40,873 bases of DNA, taken from a bacterium. GTDB taxonomy: Bacteria; Verrucomicrobiota; Verrucomicrobiia; Limisphaerales; UBA8199. The stretch lies in assembly GCA_021784555.1 (NCBI GenBank), contig JAJYHY010000026.1:1-40873 (forward strand), read 5' to 3'. Positions 15,421 to 23,621 of the stretch are shown here, piece after piece. The number at the start of each line of letters is the position of its first letter. Position 1 is the first letter of the stretch. Both the position numbers and the translations under genes were made by a program. The notes under the pieces are model-generated. The model saw only the letters and a list, made by a program, of their open reading frames with translations, had not been told where the DNA came from and did not search any database.

Positions 15421-18400
15421 TCAATGTTCGAGGGCTTCGTTGATCTTCCGGGCCGCAACGGCTTCGTCGATCTTCCGCGCCAACGTATGCGCTTCCTGAT
15501 CGGTGAAGGCGCCGACGATCGATGCCTTTCCGTTCGTAATCTTCGACTGGATAATGGGCGCCGACAGGATTTGGCCGTCAACGATTATCGCCAGACGTCG
15601 GCCGACGTTTTGACGAGTCACGTTGGCAAATCGCTTTCGGCCCGAATCGGTAAACGCTAAGTCGATCTCAAGGCCCCCGAGCCGATTCGTCACCACCGTG
15701 GCTGACTCGACGGCGGTTTGATCCAGCAGCACCGTTTTTTGAACATAAAGCGTCTCCGAGCGGATCCGGCCCGTAGTCTGATTCGTCGTAGCGTACGTCA
15801 TCCGCTCCGCGGCAGCGGACGGGCCTTTTTGGACCAGCCGCATTGCGAAGACGGGCGCGTTTGGGGCCTCCGTCGCCGGCTGATCAGACTTCGCGCTCGC
15901 AGTGTTTGGAGCCGACGGAAATTGGGCGGCGATGTCCGATACCAACGCCGCGTCAGCCGGGCGGTTCACACTTTTCAAAAAGGCCGTATAACCCTTTGCC
16001 GCTTCCAGCGAATAGGGACACAGTGCAAGTGCCTGGCGATAGGCAAAGTCCGCTTCTTGCGCCATCCGTTCCGCCTCTTCTTCATCGGCAGAATGATGCA
16101 TGCGCCAGACGTAAAGGCCGGCAATGTTGACGCGCTCCTTGGAGAAGAGTTTGCACGCGTAATCGTTCTGGACAAATTGCGGGTCGCCTTTGAAAGCGTC
16201 GAGGTCGTGGAGGCGAAACACGTTCAGGGCGAACAGGGTGATGTCTCTGAGCGACGTTTTCTCGGTGAGCCAATCGCCAATCATCCCTTTGACCAGTCCC
16301 TGCCAATAATTGTGGTCCCGTTCAACAACGGCTGGCGGCAACTGCGCCAGCGGCTGGCGGTTGATTTTGAAAATCAATCCGTGCGGTTCGAGATACGGAT
16401 ACATCCAGTCGATCGGAAAGCTCTCTTCGATGTAGAACTGGCGGTCTGGATTCTTATCGAAAATGATTTTGGCCAGCAAGCCGTTGATTTCCTTGATGGG
16501 CGTGGGGCCGCTGACCCGGACCCGCCCTTGTGATTCCTCGACGACGTGTTCTCCGGGCTTGAGTTGATGAGTGCGCAGCCGCACGCGCGCGTCCTTGATG
16601 TAATCTTGGAGGCATCGGTCAGAGTCTTGTCTAGTGGGGATATAAATGTACCTTTTTGCAGGGTCTCTCTCCGTCGCATTCGTCTGCGCTTCTAAACCCG
16701 ACCAAATGCCCTGGGTGATGTCGGATATTCTCTGATCCAACTTGTTGGCCCCTTCTTGCGCAGCCTTGAACGCGGGGTCGTCCGAGCCGGCACCACCGAG
16801 GGAATCCATTGTGAGCCTAGCCGTGTGCATTTCCGGATCCAGGACCTGAAGCTCGGGGTCGGAACGTCTTGCGTGAATGAATTGACGGAGCAAGATGGAG
16901 CGTTCGCCGTACGTGTCCCGCAAGTACTCTTGGTAGGTTGGGTCAGCCAAGGCGTTTTGCGTGATCGTGTAGAACGGGTCGGCTTTAATCTGCGATTTGC
17001 AGAATGCCGTCGGCAGTGCCCGGCCCGCGTCGGTGCCGCCAAAGTAAATGCTCCCGGGTGGGATGGAATGGATGATGTCGTCAGCCGCAAGCTGGGTGTA
17101 CGTTGGAGCGCAATTTATGACGGGATCGTATGCCAGGCAGATCTCCAGGGCTGGCTCCCAACAACCGGTTCGAAGGTACCGCCAAAGGGCGTGCTTCTTG
17201 AAGCTCGCGTACATGTTGGTGACCGTCCGCCAGTTGCCTTGCTTTGCCGCGTCAAAAAAACGCTGAAATCGCGGCGGAATCTCTTCTCCGGCGGCTGCCG
17301 CCAGGGTTTCCGCCTGCTTTTCTTTGGCTGCGGAAAAGACCTTGAGGCGGGCAATCTGTTGCTGGCGCAATCGGCTGGCGTTGCTCGTGGTGATAGTGGC
17401 AATGCCTGCTCCGGTTGCGGCCAGACCGATGGCTACTCCGCCGGTCGCGAGCAAAATGACCACGCCCGTCGCCAGGCGCAACCGACGATTCCTGGAGCCG
17501 TCCACGATGGCCGCAATTCGCCGCGCCAAGCCGGAGGAGCGGGCCATTGCAATCGCCGCCACGCGCGGCACGCGGCGGAAGCTCTGGGCGATGTCCACCA
17601 GGTGGCTCGCGTAATCGGAGGCCCGGCAGCCGCCGGACAGAACCAAATCATCGCAAGCCCGCTCGCGTTCAACGCACATCCGCCGCTCCGCCAACCAGAC
17701 CAGCGGATTGAACCAGTAAAACGCGCGGACCGTCCGCGCGACCAGTTGCGTGAGGCAGTCCCAGCGTTTGATGTGCGCCAGCTCGTGCAGCAGCACAATC
17801 CGCCTCCGCTCCTCCGGCCACTGGCCTGCCTCTGACGGCAGCAACACGACGGGTCGCACCCATCCCCAGGTCAATGGCATGATGCTGCCGGAGGCTTGGA
17901 GCAAAAGCACCCGGCGGCGGAGACGGAGCGCCGCGCAGGCTTCCCTCAGCAGGCGCGCCCAGTCTTCGCCCGTCAACGGGCGCGCCGCTTTGGACAGCTT
18001 CCTCAATTGAAATTGGCCGAGGATCAGACCGGCCAAGCCCAGCACCACTCCACAGCCCCACACGGCGACCCCCAAAGGCAACCAGTTGTCGCTGAACCTG
18101 GTGATGAATAATGGAGTTGCGCCGGGTTGATTGCCACTCACCCCCGGGGCATCAGCATGAACGGGCGCCGCCTTGGCTACGGGAGCTGCCGTCCTGCCGG
18201 AGGGGGCAAGTGCCAAGGTCAGCGAGACTTCATTGCCGGGGGTCTCGCTTGTTGACACCGACCACAAAGACCTGTGCCGCGACGGCTGCAGAGTACCGAG
18301 AACTGGCAAGAACGGCAGGCTGGCTACCGCCAGAAACCAAATCAAATGCCGGGTCGCGGCGGAGGCGCGTCTCCAGGCCAGGCATAGGCCGCCCGCCAGG

Positions 18401-18495
18401 GCCAGCATGATAAGGCTCTTGATCAAAGCATCCAGGAATAGCGCCAGCGGGTGCGAGTTCAGGTGATTCAAAACGGCTTGCCATAACATATCCAT
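15421..18495 (-). CDS. BlaR1-like M56 peptidase fused to DUF2723-tail and SecD-head-like domains
   Basis: A 1,024-residue membrane protein. Residues 1-about 310 form an M56 (BlaR1/MecR1-type) metalloprotease with three N-terminal helices, the zinc motif HELAH at 237-241 and ERERACDDLVL downstream; a fourth helix is near 300-320. Such proteases normally sense an outside signal and trigger cleavage of the BlaI repressor encoded just upstream. The extracytoplasmic part is unusual: about 480-800 contains IYFGGTDAGR, TITQNALADPTYQEYLRDTYG, YIPTRQDSDRCLQDYI and MYPYLEPHGLIFKINRQPLA, a pattern I know from the C-terminal region of large verrucomicrobial DUF2723 proteins. About 895-1020 resembles the SecD P1 head (LEIDLAFTDSGRKRFANVT, LAIIVDGQILSAPII). 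The ATG at 18495 follows a good AAGGAAGG ribosome-binding site 8 bases upstream. Confidence 0.85.
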   Translation of the reverse strand: MDMLWQAVLNHLNSHPLALFLDALIKSLIMLALAGGLCLAWRRASAATRHLIWFLAVASLPFLPVLGTLQPSRHRSLWSVSTSETPGNEVSLTLALAPSGRTAAPVAKAAPVHADAPGVSGNQPGATPLFITRFSDNWLPLGVAVWGCGVVLGLAGLILGQFQLRKLSKAARPLTGEDWARLLREACAALRLRRRVLLLQASGSIMPLTWGWVRPVVLLPSEAGQWPEERRRIVLLHELAHIKRWDCLTQLVARTVRAFYWFNPLVWLAERRMCVERERACDDLVLSGGCRASDYASHLVDIAQSFRRVPRVAAIAMARSSGLARRIAAIVDGSRNRRLRLATGVVILLATGGVAIGLAATGAGIATITTSNASRLRQQQIARLKVFSAAKEKQAETLAAAAGEEIPPRFQRFFDAAKQGNWRTVTNMYASFKKHALWRYLRTGCWEPALEICLAYDPVINCAPTYTQLAADDIIHSIPPGSIYFGGTDAGRALPTAFCKSQIKADPFYTITQNALADPTYQEYLRDTYGERSILLRQFIHARRSDPELQVLDPEMHTARLTMDSLGGAGSDDPAFKAAQEGANKLDQRISDITQGIWSGLEAQTNATERDPAKRYIYIPTRQDSDRCLQDYIKDARVRLRTHQLKPGEHVVEESQGRVRVSGPTPIKEINGLLAKIIFDKNPDRQFYIEESFPIDWMYPYLEPHGLIFKINRQPLAQLPPAVVERDHNYWQGLVKGMIGDWLTEKTSLRDITLFALNVFRLHDLDAFKGDPQFVQNDYACKLFSKERVNIAGLYVWRMHHSADEEEAERMAQEADFAYRQALALCPYSLEAAKGYTAFLKSVNRPADAALVSDIAAQFPSAPNTASAKSDQPATEAPNAPVFAMRLVQKGPSAAAERMTYATTNQTTGRIRSETLYVQKTVLLDQTAVESATVVTNRLGGLEIDLAFTDSGRKRFANVTRQNVGRRLAIIVDGQILSAPIIQSKITNGKASIVGAFTDQEAHTLARKIDEAVAARKINEALEH

Positions 18496-18496
18496 A

Positions 18497-18880
18497 TCAA
18501 CGGCCTTCCTTTCTGGCTTTTTGAATGATTCGCTGCAACTCGTCCACGTCGGCCTCGGAGAGTTCCGCGTCGCCATTTTCCAGCAACGCCGCCATGGCCT
18601 GCCTGACCGAACCTTGAAAAAAAGTGGCCACCACGCGCCTTAAGGCCGAGCGGCTGGCGACCTCGCGCGACGCGCGCGGCATATAAACATAACGCGCGTC
18701 CTGGCGGCGGTGCTTGACGTGGCCCTTGTCCTCCAGAATACGCAGCAGGGCGCGGACGGCGGAATAACTTGGCGGGTCGGGAAGCGCCGCGCGAACTTCG
18801 GCGGCAGTGGCGGAGGTTTTGGCATGCAGGACATCCATGATCTGGCGTTCCCGCCGGCTTAAGTGCAGTTCCAAGTTCAT
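18497..18880 (-). CDS. blaI: BlaI/MecI-family repressor
   Basis: A 127-residue winged-helix repressor: LSRRERQIMDVLHAKTSATAAEVRAAL, PPSYSAVRALLRILEDKGHVKHRRQDARYVY is the classic BlaI DNA-binding domain, followed by the family's C-terminal dimerisation helices (ALRRVVATFFQGSVRQAMAALL). It represses its own promoter until the partner M56 protease is activated. It is first of a two-gene operon; the M56 start follows the stop by one base. Two palindromic operators of BlaI type lie directly upstream. Confidence 0.93.
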   Translation of the reverse strand: MNLELHLSRRERQIMDVLHAKTSATAAEVRAALPDPPSYSAVRALLRILEDKGHVKHRRQDARYVYMPRASREVASRSALRRVVATFFQGSVRQAMAALLENGDAELSEADVDELQRIIQKARKEGR

Positions 18881-18884
18881 TATC

Positions 18885-18944
18885 GTGCTAAGTTTTTAGC
18901 ACGTCGCGCGGCCAAGTCAACAGAAAAATGCTAAAAAATTAGCA
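18885..18944 (-). promoter_or_regulatory. blaI promoter with two BlaI-type operators
   Basis: Operator 1 (18885-18902) is the palindrome GTGCTAAGTTTTTAGCAC; operator 2 (18929-18944) is TGCTAAAAAATTAGCA. They share TGCTAA-N4-TTAGCA and are about 43 bp apart centre to centre, roughly four helical turns. Between them, on the minus strand, lie a -35 box TTGACT (18920-18915) and a -10 box TAAAAA (18898-18893) inside operator 1. The layout (one operator over the -10, one upstream of the -35) suits autorepression. Boxes predicted by eye. Confidence 0.75.
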
Positions 18945-18958
18945 GAAGCGCCAGAGTT

Positions 18959-21046
18959 CTAGCGGTGCCGGTTTCCGGCCAGCGCCAGAGGCGAAAACGC
19001 GATGCGGGCCAGTGGTATTGCAAGCACGGCAGCCAGAAGCGATGGCTCCAGGAAGGCCGGTAATGGCCCTCGGATGCCGGCCGCCGCCACGATGGCCAGC
19101 AGAAGCAGAGTGCTCATCAGCCAAAAAGCGGCGTAGGCCCCCACCAACCCAAAGCCGACCAGCCGCAACCCGATGGCGCGCCTGAATCCGATGGATGCCA
19201 ACCACAGCTTTAGCACAACGGCGAGCATGAGGAGCGTAGCAAGCGGGGCCATCAACTGATGCCGGTCAGCCCAATTCACCACCTCGCCCAAACCTCCGTA
19301 AAGCAGCAACAGGGGCAGCAATGACCACGGCAGACCCGGAATTCGGCCGGAAAGGCTCAGCGGCAGGATGCCCACAAAGATGTTCAGCGAGAGGACGGCT
19401 AGAATCAGGAGCGTCAAGGTGTCCCGAACTCCCCCAGGTTTGCCGGCGAACATGATTGCGATCGTTGCACTGACCGCCAGGATGGCTACAGCCAGAAACC
19501 AGGTCAGGATGCCCGCCAGCAGCTTCGCCGCCAGCAGGTCCCCGGTGCGGACCGGACGCGTGGCCGTGAACGAAGAGAGGGCCAGGCGTCTCGAACTGGG
19601 GTCCCGCGCCAGGATCAGACCGATGACCGCCATACTGCCGAGCAGGCCCAACCCCGTCAGCAGCCCCAGCGCGTCGCTCACGTCAGAAAGGAGGAACTGA
19701 CCTCTCAAGCCGCCTTTCATCCAACTCGCTCCCAAGACAACCCACACCACCAACGTCCACACCAGCAGCGGCACCCGGCAGTTCCGGCGCCACTCGATCC
19801 AAAACTGCGCATGGAGGGGCGAGCCGAAGTCGAGCGTGCGCGGGGTCCAGGCGCGGAGAAAATTGGCCAGGCGCGCCGAGCGTTGCCACCCGGCCCAAGC
19901 CCCTCTTCGTTCCAGCCGCACCCCGAGCCAGGCCCCGGCAAGCCCGGCCACCCAGGCCGCCGCAAAGGCGGCGGGTAACTTCGGCCGCAATTCAGCCCAG
20001 ACACCCGGCCACGAACTGCTCCTGGCGCGGACCGCGGCATGCACGTAATACTGCATGACGTTGTAGCTAGCCCAGGCCCCCGGCCACGAACTGCTCCTGA
20101 CGCGTTGCATCCAGGGCGGTATCGCCGCCAGCGCCACCAGCCCCAGGACCAGAACCGTCACCAGAAACACGCGCGTCTTCGGAAACGAGGGCAAGCCCCA
20201 AACCAACATCTGAAAAATGGCGAGACCCGCGGCCAGCAGCCCCGCCAAATAGAGCCCCGACAATCCACTGTCTGCCGCCGCCAATAACGGGCCAAAAACG
20301 AGTCTCCACCAGGCGAGCGAAAGGACGATGGCGGTCGCGCTCCCTAACAGGCTCGGCCAGAGAATGAGCATCACGGTCCGCACCGGCAGCGTGAACTGGC
20401 GCGGCGGAATGCCCGTGAACCCAATCCGCTGATGGGCCTCCGAGCAGCCGAAAATCGCGAACACTACCAGGATGGAGAATCCGAACAAAACCGTGCTCCA
20501 CTCCAGGCCAGCGGAGCGCCAGGCTACAGCCTTCGCTATTGCCAGCTCTAAGGCAGCGGTTTGTTGCTCGCCAATCAATCGCATCCCGGCCCCCATCACT
20601 TGATGGGCGCCATGCACCACAGACCAGGAAAGCGTCACCCACCCCACCATGTTCCCTTCGAATATTGCTTTCTTGTTGAGGCTGAGGCGTAATCGGCGCG
20701 GCTGACCCGGACTCGCGGTCCAGGAAACCACATCTTGAGGCGACAAAGCCCCCTGGTAAACCACGCTTGAGGAGGTTCCCCGCGTGGCGCCCCGAGGCGT
20801 TAGTAGGCCGTCCAATTTGATCCCAACCACCGGAATGACCGCGCTTCCGGCTACTCTCCGAAACATTTGCCGGCCTTCAAGCCGGCCGCTCTCGGCTGGC
20901 ACGTTCCTCGGGTCCGCCTGTTGCTGGAGGCGCGCCGTGTGCCAAGTGACGGCGGCGCAGGCGGCAAGCAGGGCTGCCAGCAGGGCGAATCCCCACCAGT
21001 TCTTCCGCCAGAGTTCCCAGATGAGCGCGGTTGTAGGCGATTTCAT
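18959..21046 (-). CDS. ABC-2 type transporter permease
   Basis: A 695-residue integral membrane protein with about 12 or more hydrophobic segments, starting KSPTTALIWELWRKNWWGFALLAALLAACAAV. The 'WELWRxN' start followed by a membrane helix is common in ABC-2 permeases encoded with YtrA-type GntR regulators in Verrucomicrobia and Planctomycetes. Its start overlaps the ATPase stop by 4 bases. A short in-frame tandem duplication (RSSSWPGxWA twice, 25 residues apart) lies mid-protein. The substrate is unknown; related operons respond to cell-envelope stress or antibiotics. Confidence 0.8.
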   Translation of the reverse strand: MKSPTTALIWELWRKNWWGFALLAALLAACAAVTWHTARLQQQADPRNVPAESGRLEGRQMFRRVAGSAVIPVVGIKLDGLLTPRGATRGTSSSVVYQGALSPQDVVSWTASPGQPRRLRLSLNKKAIFEGNMVGWVTLSWSVVHGAHQVMGAGMRLIGEQQTAALELAIAKAVAWRSAGLEWSTVLFGFSILVVFAIFGCSEAHQRIGFTGIPPRQFTLPVRTVMLILWPSLLGSATAIVLSLAWWRLVFGPLLAAADSGLSGLYLAGLLAAGLAIFQMLVWGLPSFPKTRVFLVTVLVLGLVALAAIPPWMQRVRSSSWPGAWASYNVMQYYVHAAVRARSSSWPGVWAELRPKLPAAFAAAWVAGLAGAWLGVRLERRGAWAGWQRSARLANFLRAWTPRTLDFGSPLHAQFWIEWRRNCRVPLLVWTLVVWVVLGASWMKGGLRGQFLLSDVSDALGLLTGLGLLGSMAVIGLILARDPSSRRLALSSFTATRPVRTGDLLAAKLLAGILTWFLAVAILAVSATIAIMFAGKPGGVRDTLTLLILAVLSLNIFVGILPLSLSGRIPGLPWSLLPLLLLYGGLGEVVNWADRHQLMAPLATLLMLAVVLKLWLASIGFRRAIGLRLVGFGLVGAYAAFWLMSTLLLLAIVAAAGIRGPLPAFLEPSLLAAVLAIPLARIAFSPLALAGNRHR
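19995..20104. repeat. in-frame 75-bp duplication inside the permease gene
   Basis: Two 35-base segments at 19995-20029 and 20070-20104 match at 32 of 35 positions and are 75 bp (25 codons) apart, encoding RARSSSWPGVWA and RVRSSSWPGAWA. The spacing keeps the frame, as for a tandem duplication that has since diverged slightly. Confidence 0.7.
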
Positions 21047-21981
21047 TTCTTTTCCTCCGTGGCTTCTTCCACCGTTGCGCTGCGTCCGACACGCGCCAGA
21101 AAGATCTCATCTAACGAGGCGCCCTCCTCTGCCACGATTTCAGCCCCGAGCTTCTTTGCCGCGACCGAGACCTCGGAGAGTGCCCCGTTGCAAAGCACGG
21201 TCCACTCCAGGCCCTGCCCCTTCACACTCAACGCGCCGGCAAACGCCGGCGGCTGGCTTGGCGGTCGGGCAAAGCGCAGCGTCAACCGGTGATGCGATTC
21301 CAATATCTCGGTCAGCGGCCCGCAAAGCACCAACCGCCCGCGGTCCATCATTGCCACCCGATCCGAGACGCGTTCGATTTCATCCAGCAGGTGCGACGAA
21401 AAAAACACTGTGCGCCCCTCTTCCGCAACGGTCCGGACAATGGCCTCCAGCATCTCCCGCCGCACCAGCGGGTCCAGCCCCGAGCTCGGCTCGTCCAGCA
21501 CAAGCAATTCGGGCCGATGCGCCAGCGCCACTAGCAGGCCGGCCTTGGCCAGTTCGCCGCGGGAGAGATGCCGCAGGCGAGCCGACCGCTCCAGTTGGAA
21601 CTGCTCCCGCAGAGCCTCGGCGTAATCGGCATCCCACTTCGGATAAAACGCGCTGGAATAGCGCAGCAATTCCTCCACCCGCATCCACATCGGCAGGTCG
21701 CGGTCCTCGGATAAGAAACCGATGCGCCAGAGCACGCCGCGCGGCTCAGTCACCGGGTTCAGGCCGAAGACGCGCACCTTTCCCGTGGCCGGTTTGAGCA
21801 GGCCCAGGATATGCTTGACCAGGGTGGTCTTGCCGGCGCCGTTGGCCCCCACCAGGCCCAGGACCTGGCCGCCAGTGACCTCCAGCGACACATTGTCCAG
21901 CGCCTGTTTGGCGCCAAACCGGCGCGAAACGCCACTGATAGAAATGACAGGCCTAGGCTCGCTCTCAAACGATAGGTTCAT
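21043..21981 (-). CDS. ABC transporter ATP-binding protein (YtrB/CcmA-like)
   Basis: A 312-residue ATPase for the ABC-2 permease downstream. Walker A GANGAGKTT, a modified signature LSRGELAKAGLLVALAH, Walker B ELLVLDEPSSGLD and switch histidine FFSSHLLDEI are all present. The signature reads LSRGE rather than LSGGQ, which is usual in this subfamily. The C-terminal 90 residues form an accessory domain. It overlaps the genes on both sides by 4 bases, so the three proteins are translationally coupled. Confidence 0.93.
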   Translation of the reverse strand: MNLSFESEPRPVISISGVSRRFGAKQALDNVSLEVTGGQVLGLVGANGAGKTTLVKHILGLLKPATGKVRVFGLNPVTEPRGVLWRIGFLSEDRDLPMWMRVEELLRYSSAFYPKWDADYAEALREQFQLERSARLRHLSRGELAKAGLLVALAHRPELLVLDEPSSGLDPLVRREMLEAIVRTVAEEGRTVFFSSHLLDEIERVSDRVAMMDRGRLVLCGPLTEILESHHRLTLRFARPPSQPPAFAGALSVKGQGLEWTVLCNGALSEVSVAAKKLGAEIVAEEGASLDEIFLARVGRSATVEEATEEKK

Positions 21982-22370
21982 GAATGCTCCTCCGGTTGCA
22001 TGGATTTGAAACGCTGACGCATCAACTGCACCAACTCCTCCAGGTCCACCTCCAGGTGCCGCGCCTCCGCCAAGAGCGCATCCACTCGCCCGGTCAGCAG
22101 CCGGTAGCGTTCCGCCCGCTTGAGCGGCGAGCCGCCATCCGAGACGTAAGTCCCGGCCCCATGACGCTTGGTGACCAGGCCCAACTGTTCAAGTTCCAGG
22201 TAGGCCCGGGCGACGGTGTTGGGGTTGATGACCAGTTGCTGGGCCAAGACGCGGATGGGAGGCATCTCCTGGCCGGGGACGAGCCGGCCGGCGGCGACGA
22301 GGTATTTGACCTGGGTAACGATCTGGCGATAGATCGGCAGGCCATCGTGCGGAGACAAGTGCAGTTGCAT
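21978..22370 (-). CDS. GntR-family regulator, YtrA subfamily
   Basis: A 130-residue repressor with the GntR winged helix (LPIYRQIVTQVKYLVAAGRLVPGQEMPPIRVLAQQLVINPNTVARAYLELEQLGLVTKRHGAGTYV) and only a short C-terminal helical tail, as in YtrA-type regulators that control linked ABC transporters. First gene of the operon; the stop overlaps the ATPase start (ATGA). The promoter and a palindromic operator lie immediately upstream, and the predicted transcript has a leader of only about eight bases. Confidence 0.92.
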   Translation of the reverse strand: MQLHLSPHDGLPIYRQIVTQVKYLVAAGRLVPGQEMPPIRVLAQQLVINPNTVARAYLELEQLGLVTKRHGAGTYVSDGGSPLKRAERYRLLTGRVDALLAEARHLEVDLEELVQLMRQRFKSMQPEEHS

Positions 22371-22372
22371 AC

Positions 22373-22412
22373 TGTATTAGTGTAATAATACACAATCGCA
22401 GCCCCCTGTCAA
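22373..22412 (-). promoter_or_regulatory. promoter and YtrA-type operator of the GntR operon
   Basis: On the minus strand: TTGACA (22412-22407), a 16-bp spacer, and TATTAT (22390-22385; 5 of 6 consensus). Overlapping the -10 box and start region is a perfect inverted repeat TGTATTA-N6-TAATACA (22373-22392), a plausible binding site for the GntR protein itself. The predicted start of transcription is near 22378, only about 8 bases before the ATG at 22370. Confidence 0.7.
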
Positions 22413-22516
22413 CAGAAAAATCGTTTCTCTCCAGCGGGGTGCGCATCTCACAATCTTGTGTGGCGCCTCCTCTCTCATTAACACCCTGCGATGGACTTCA
22501 CACAAGCCAACGAAGG

Positions 22517-22554
22517 CAACAGAGGGTCTTCGCTATCTTTGCGCCCTTCTGTTG
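22517..22554. repeat. short inverted repeat in gene-free stretch
   Basis: CAACAGAGGG (22517-22526) and CCCTTCTGTTG (22544-22554) pair with one bulge. The 295 bases between the GntR promoter and brnT hold no other supported feature; a TATAAT at 22584-22589 lacks a correctly spaced -35 box. Confidence 0.4.
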
Positions 22555-22687
22555 AAAAGTGCGCAGCCAAATCCGTCGTTGTGTATAATGAAGACCTCAC
22601 CGCAGATTCTGAGATGCGCCCCAGGCTGGCGTTTGCTGGAGCAGATTTCCCTTGGACCGTATCTGAGCATGATATAAGTTGACGGCG

Positions 22688-22987
22688 ATGATGTTCGACC
22701 CGGAGGAACTCACCGGATTCGAGTGGGACGCGCGCAATTCGGCCAAGAGTGCCACCAAGCATGGCGTTTCCCCGGAGGAAGCCGAGCGGGTCTTTGCGCA
22801 ACGGCCGTTGCTGGTGCAGGCAGACGTGAAACACTCGCAAGCCGAGGCGCGCGTGTGCGCCTGGGGACGCACGAGCGCCGGTCGTCTGCTGTCCGTAATT
22901 TTCACGCGCCGGGCCGATAAGATCCGTGTCATCAGCGCGCGGCCGATGAGCCGCAAAGAGCGGAAAGTATATGCACAACAAAGCTAA
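22688..22987 (+). CDS. brnT: BrnT-family toxin
   Basis: A 99-residue type II toxin with a RelE-like ribonuclease fold. FEWDARNSAKSATKHGVSPEEAERVF is the BrnT signature (usually 'FxWDxxKxxxNxxKHGVxFxEAxxVF'), followed by RVCAWGRTSAGRLLSVIFTRRADKIRVISARPMSRKERKVY, with the conserved R...R catalytic region and the C-terminal 'ISARxxSxxExxxY'. It overlaps the antitoxin gene by 17 bases. Toxin-first order is normal for brnTA. The tandem ATG at 22688 and 22691 leaves the exact start open by one residue. Confidence 0.9.
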   Translation: MMFDPEELTGFEWDARNSAKSATKHGVSPEEAERVFAQRPLLVQADVKHSQAEARVCAWGRTSAGRLLSVIFTRRADKIRVISARPMSRKERKVYAQQS

Positions 22988-23225
22988 AGAGCAGCTCTAC
23001 GTCCCGGATACGAAGCCGGAAGACGATGTCGAATTCGACATCACCAAGGCCCAGCAGGTGGTTTTCCCGAATCTGAAGCCGACGACTACGACCATTTCTT
23101 TGCGGTTGCCGGTCTCCATGCTCAACGAACTCAAGGCCGTGGCCAACCGGATGGACGTGCCCTACCAGAGCCTGCTCAAGACCTTCCTGGCCGAACGCCT
23201 CAAGGCCGAGCGCAACCCGGTGTAG
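22971..23225 (+). CDS. brnA: BrnA-type antitoxin
   Basis: An 84-residue antitoxin partner of BrnT. The C-terminal part TTTTISLRLPVSMLNELKAVANRMDVPYQSLLKTFLAERLKAE is a ribbon-helix-helix DNA-binding domain, and the N-terminal part (VEFDITKAQQVVFPNLKP) would wrap the toxin. The start lies inside the toxin gene, so the two are co-translated. Expected to repress the brnTA promoter. Confidence 0.88.
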   Translation: MHNKAKEQLYVPDTKPEDDVEFDITKAQQVVFPNLKPTTTTISLRLPVSMLNELKAVANRMDVPYQSLLKTFLAERLKAERNPV

Positions 23226-23336
23226 GCTCGGGGCCATTCGCCAACGCGCCAGCGTTGTCCACCGCTGGATAGCAAACACCCTCGTCGGCAAACCCGCCGA
23301 CCAACTCCCTTACGCAACCAAACCTCGCAGCCTCCA

Positions 23337-23621
23337 TTAAGGGCCAGCGCGGGGCCCAAGCGAAATCTCCAGTTCGTAAGCATCAGTGCCGTTGGGATTA
23401 TCCGCGAACCAAACCCAAACCGCGTTCTTGTCCGCCCACATGGTCGTCAGGTCGCGCCCTTTTCGCCCGACGATCTGGGCGGTGGACAAATCCCCTCCCG
23501 CTGGCAGGAAGGTGGTCGGCCCTTCATTCTTGAGAACGTGTTCATGCGCCGGAGACCAGTGAATGTTGTTCAGCACAACCTGGCCACGGAATAAGTCAAG
23601 GCCGCGAAGCAAGACGGGCAA
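23337..23621 (-). CDS. hypothetical protein, probably a C-terminal fragment
   Basis: A frame of up to 94 residues whose later part (VVLNNIHWSPAHEHVLKNEG, then DLTTMWADKNAVWVWFADN and DAYELEISLGP) has the composition of a real beta-rich protein. Its only start is a TTG inside the end of the retropepsin-like gene, in another frame. I do not recognise the family. It may be the tail of a larger gene lost upstream, or a small gene with an unusual start. Nothing is seen between 23226 and 23336. Confidence 0.35.
   Translation of the reverse strand: MPVLLRGLDLFRGQVVLNNIHWSPAHEHVLKNEGPTTFLPAGGDLSTAQIVGRKGRDLTTMWADKNAVWVWFADNPNGTDAYELEISLGPRAGP

Noticed and set aside
22552-22589. A promoter for brnT from TTGAAA (22552-22557) and TATAAT (22584-22589)
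   Set aside because: The spacing of 26 bp is far outside the usual 16-18 bp.
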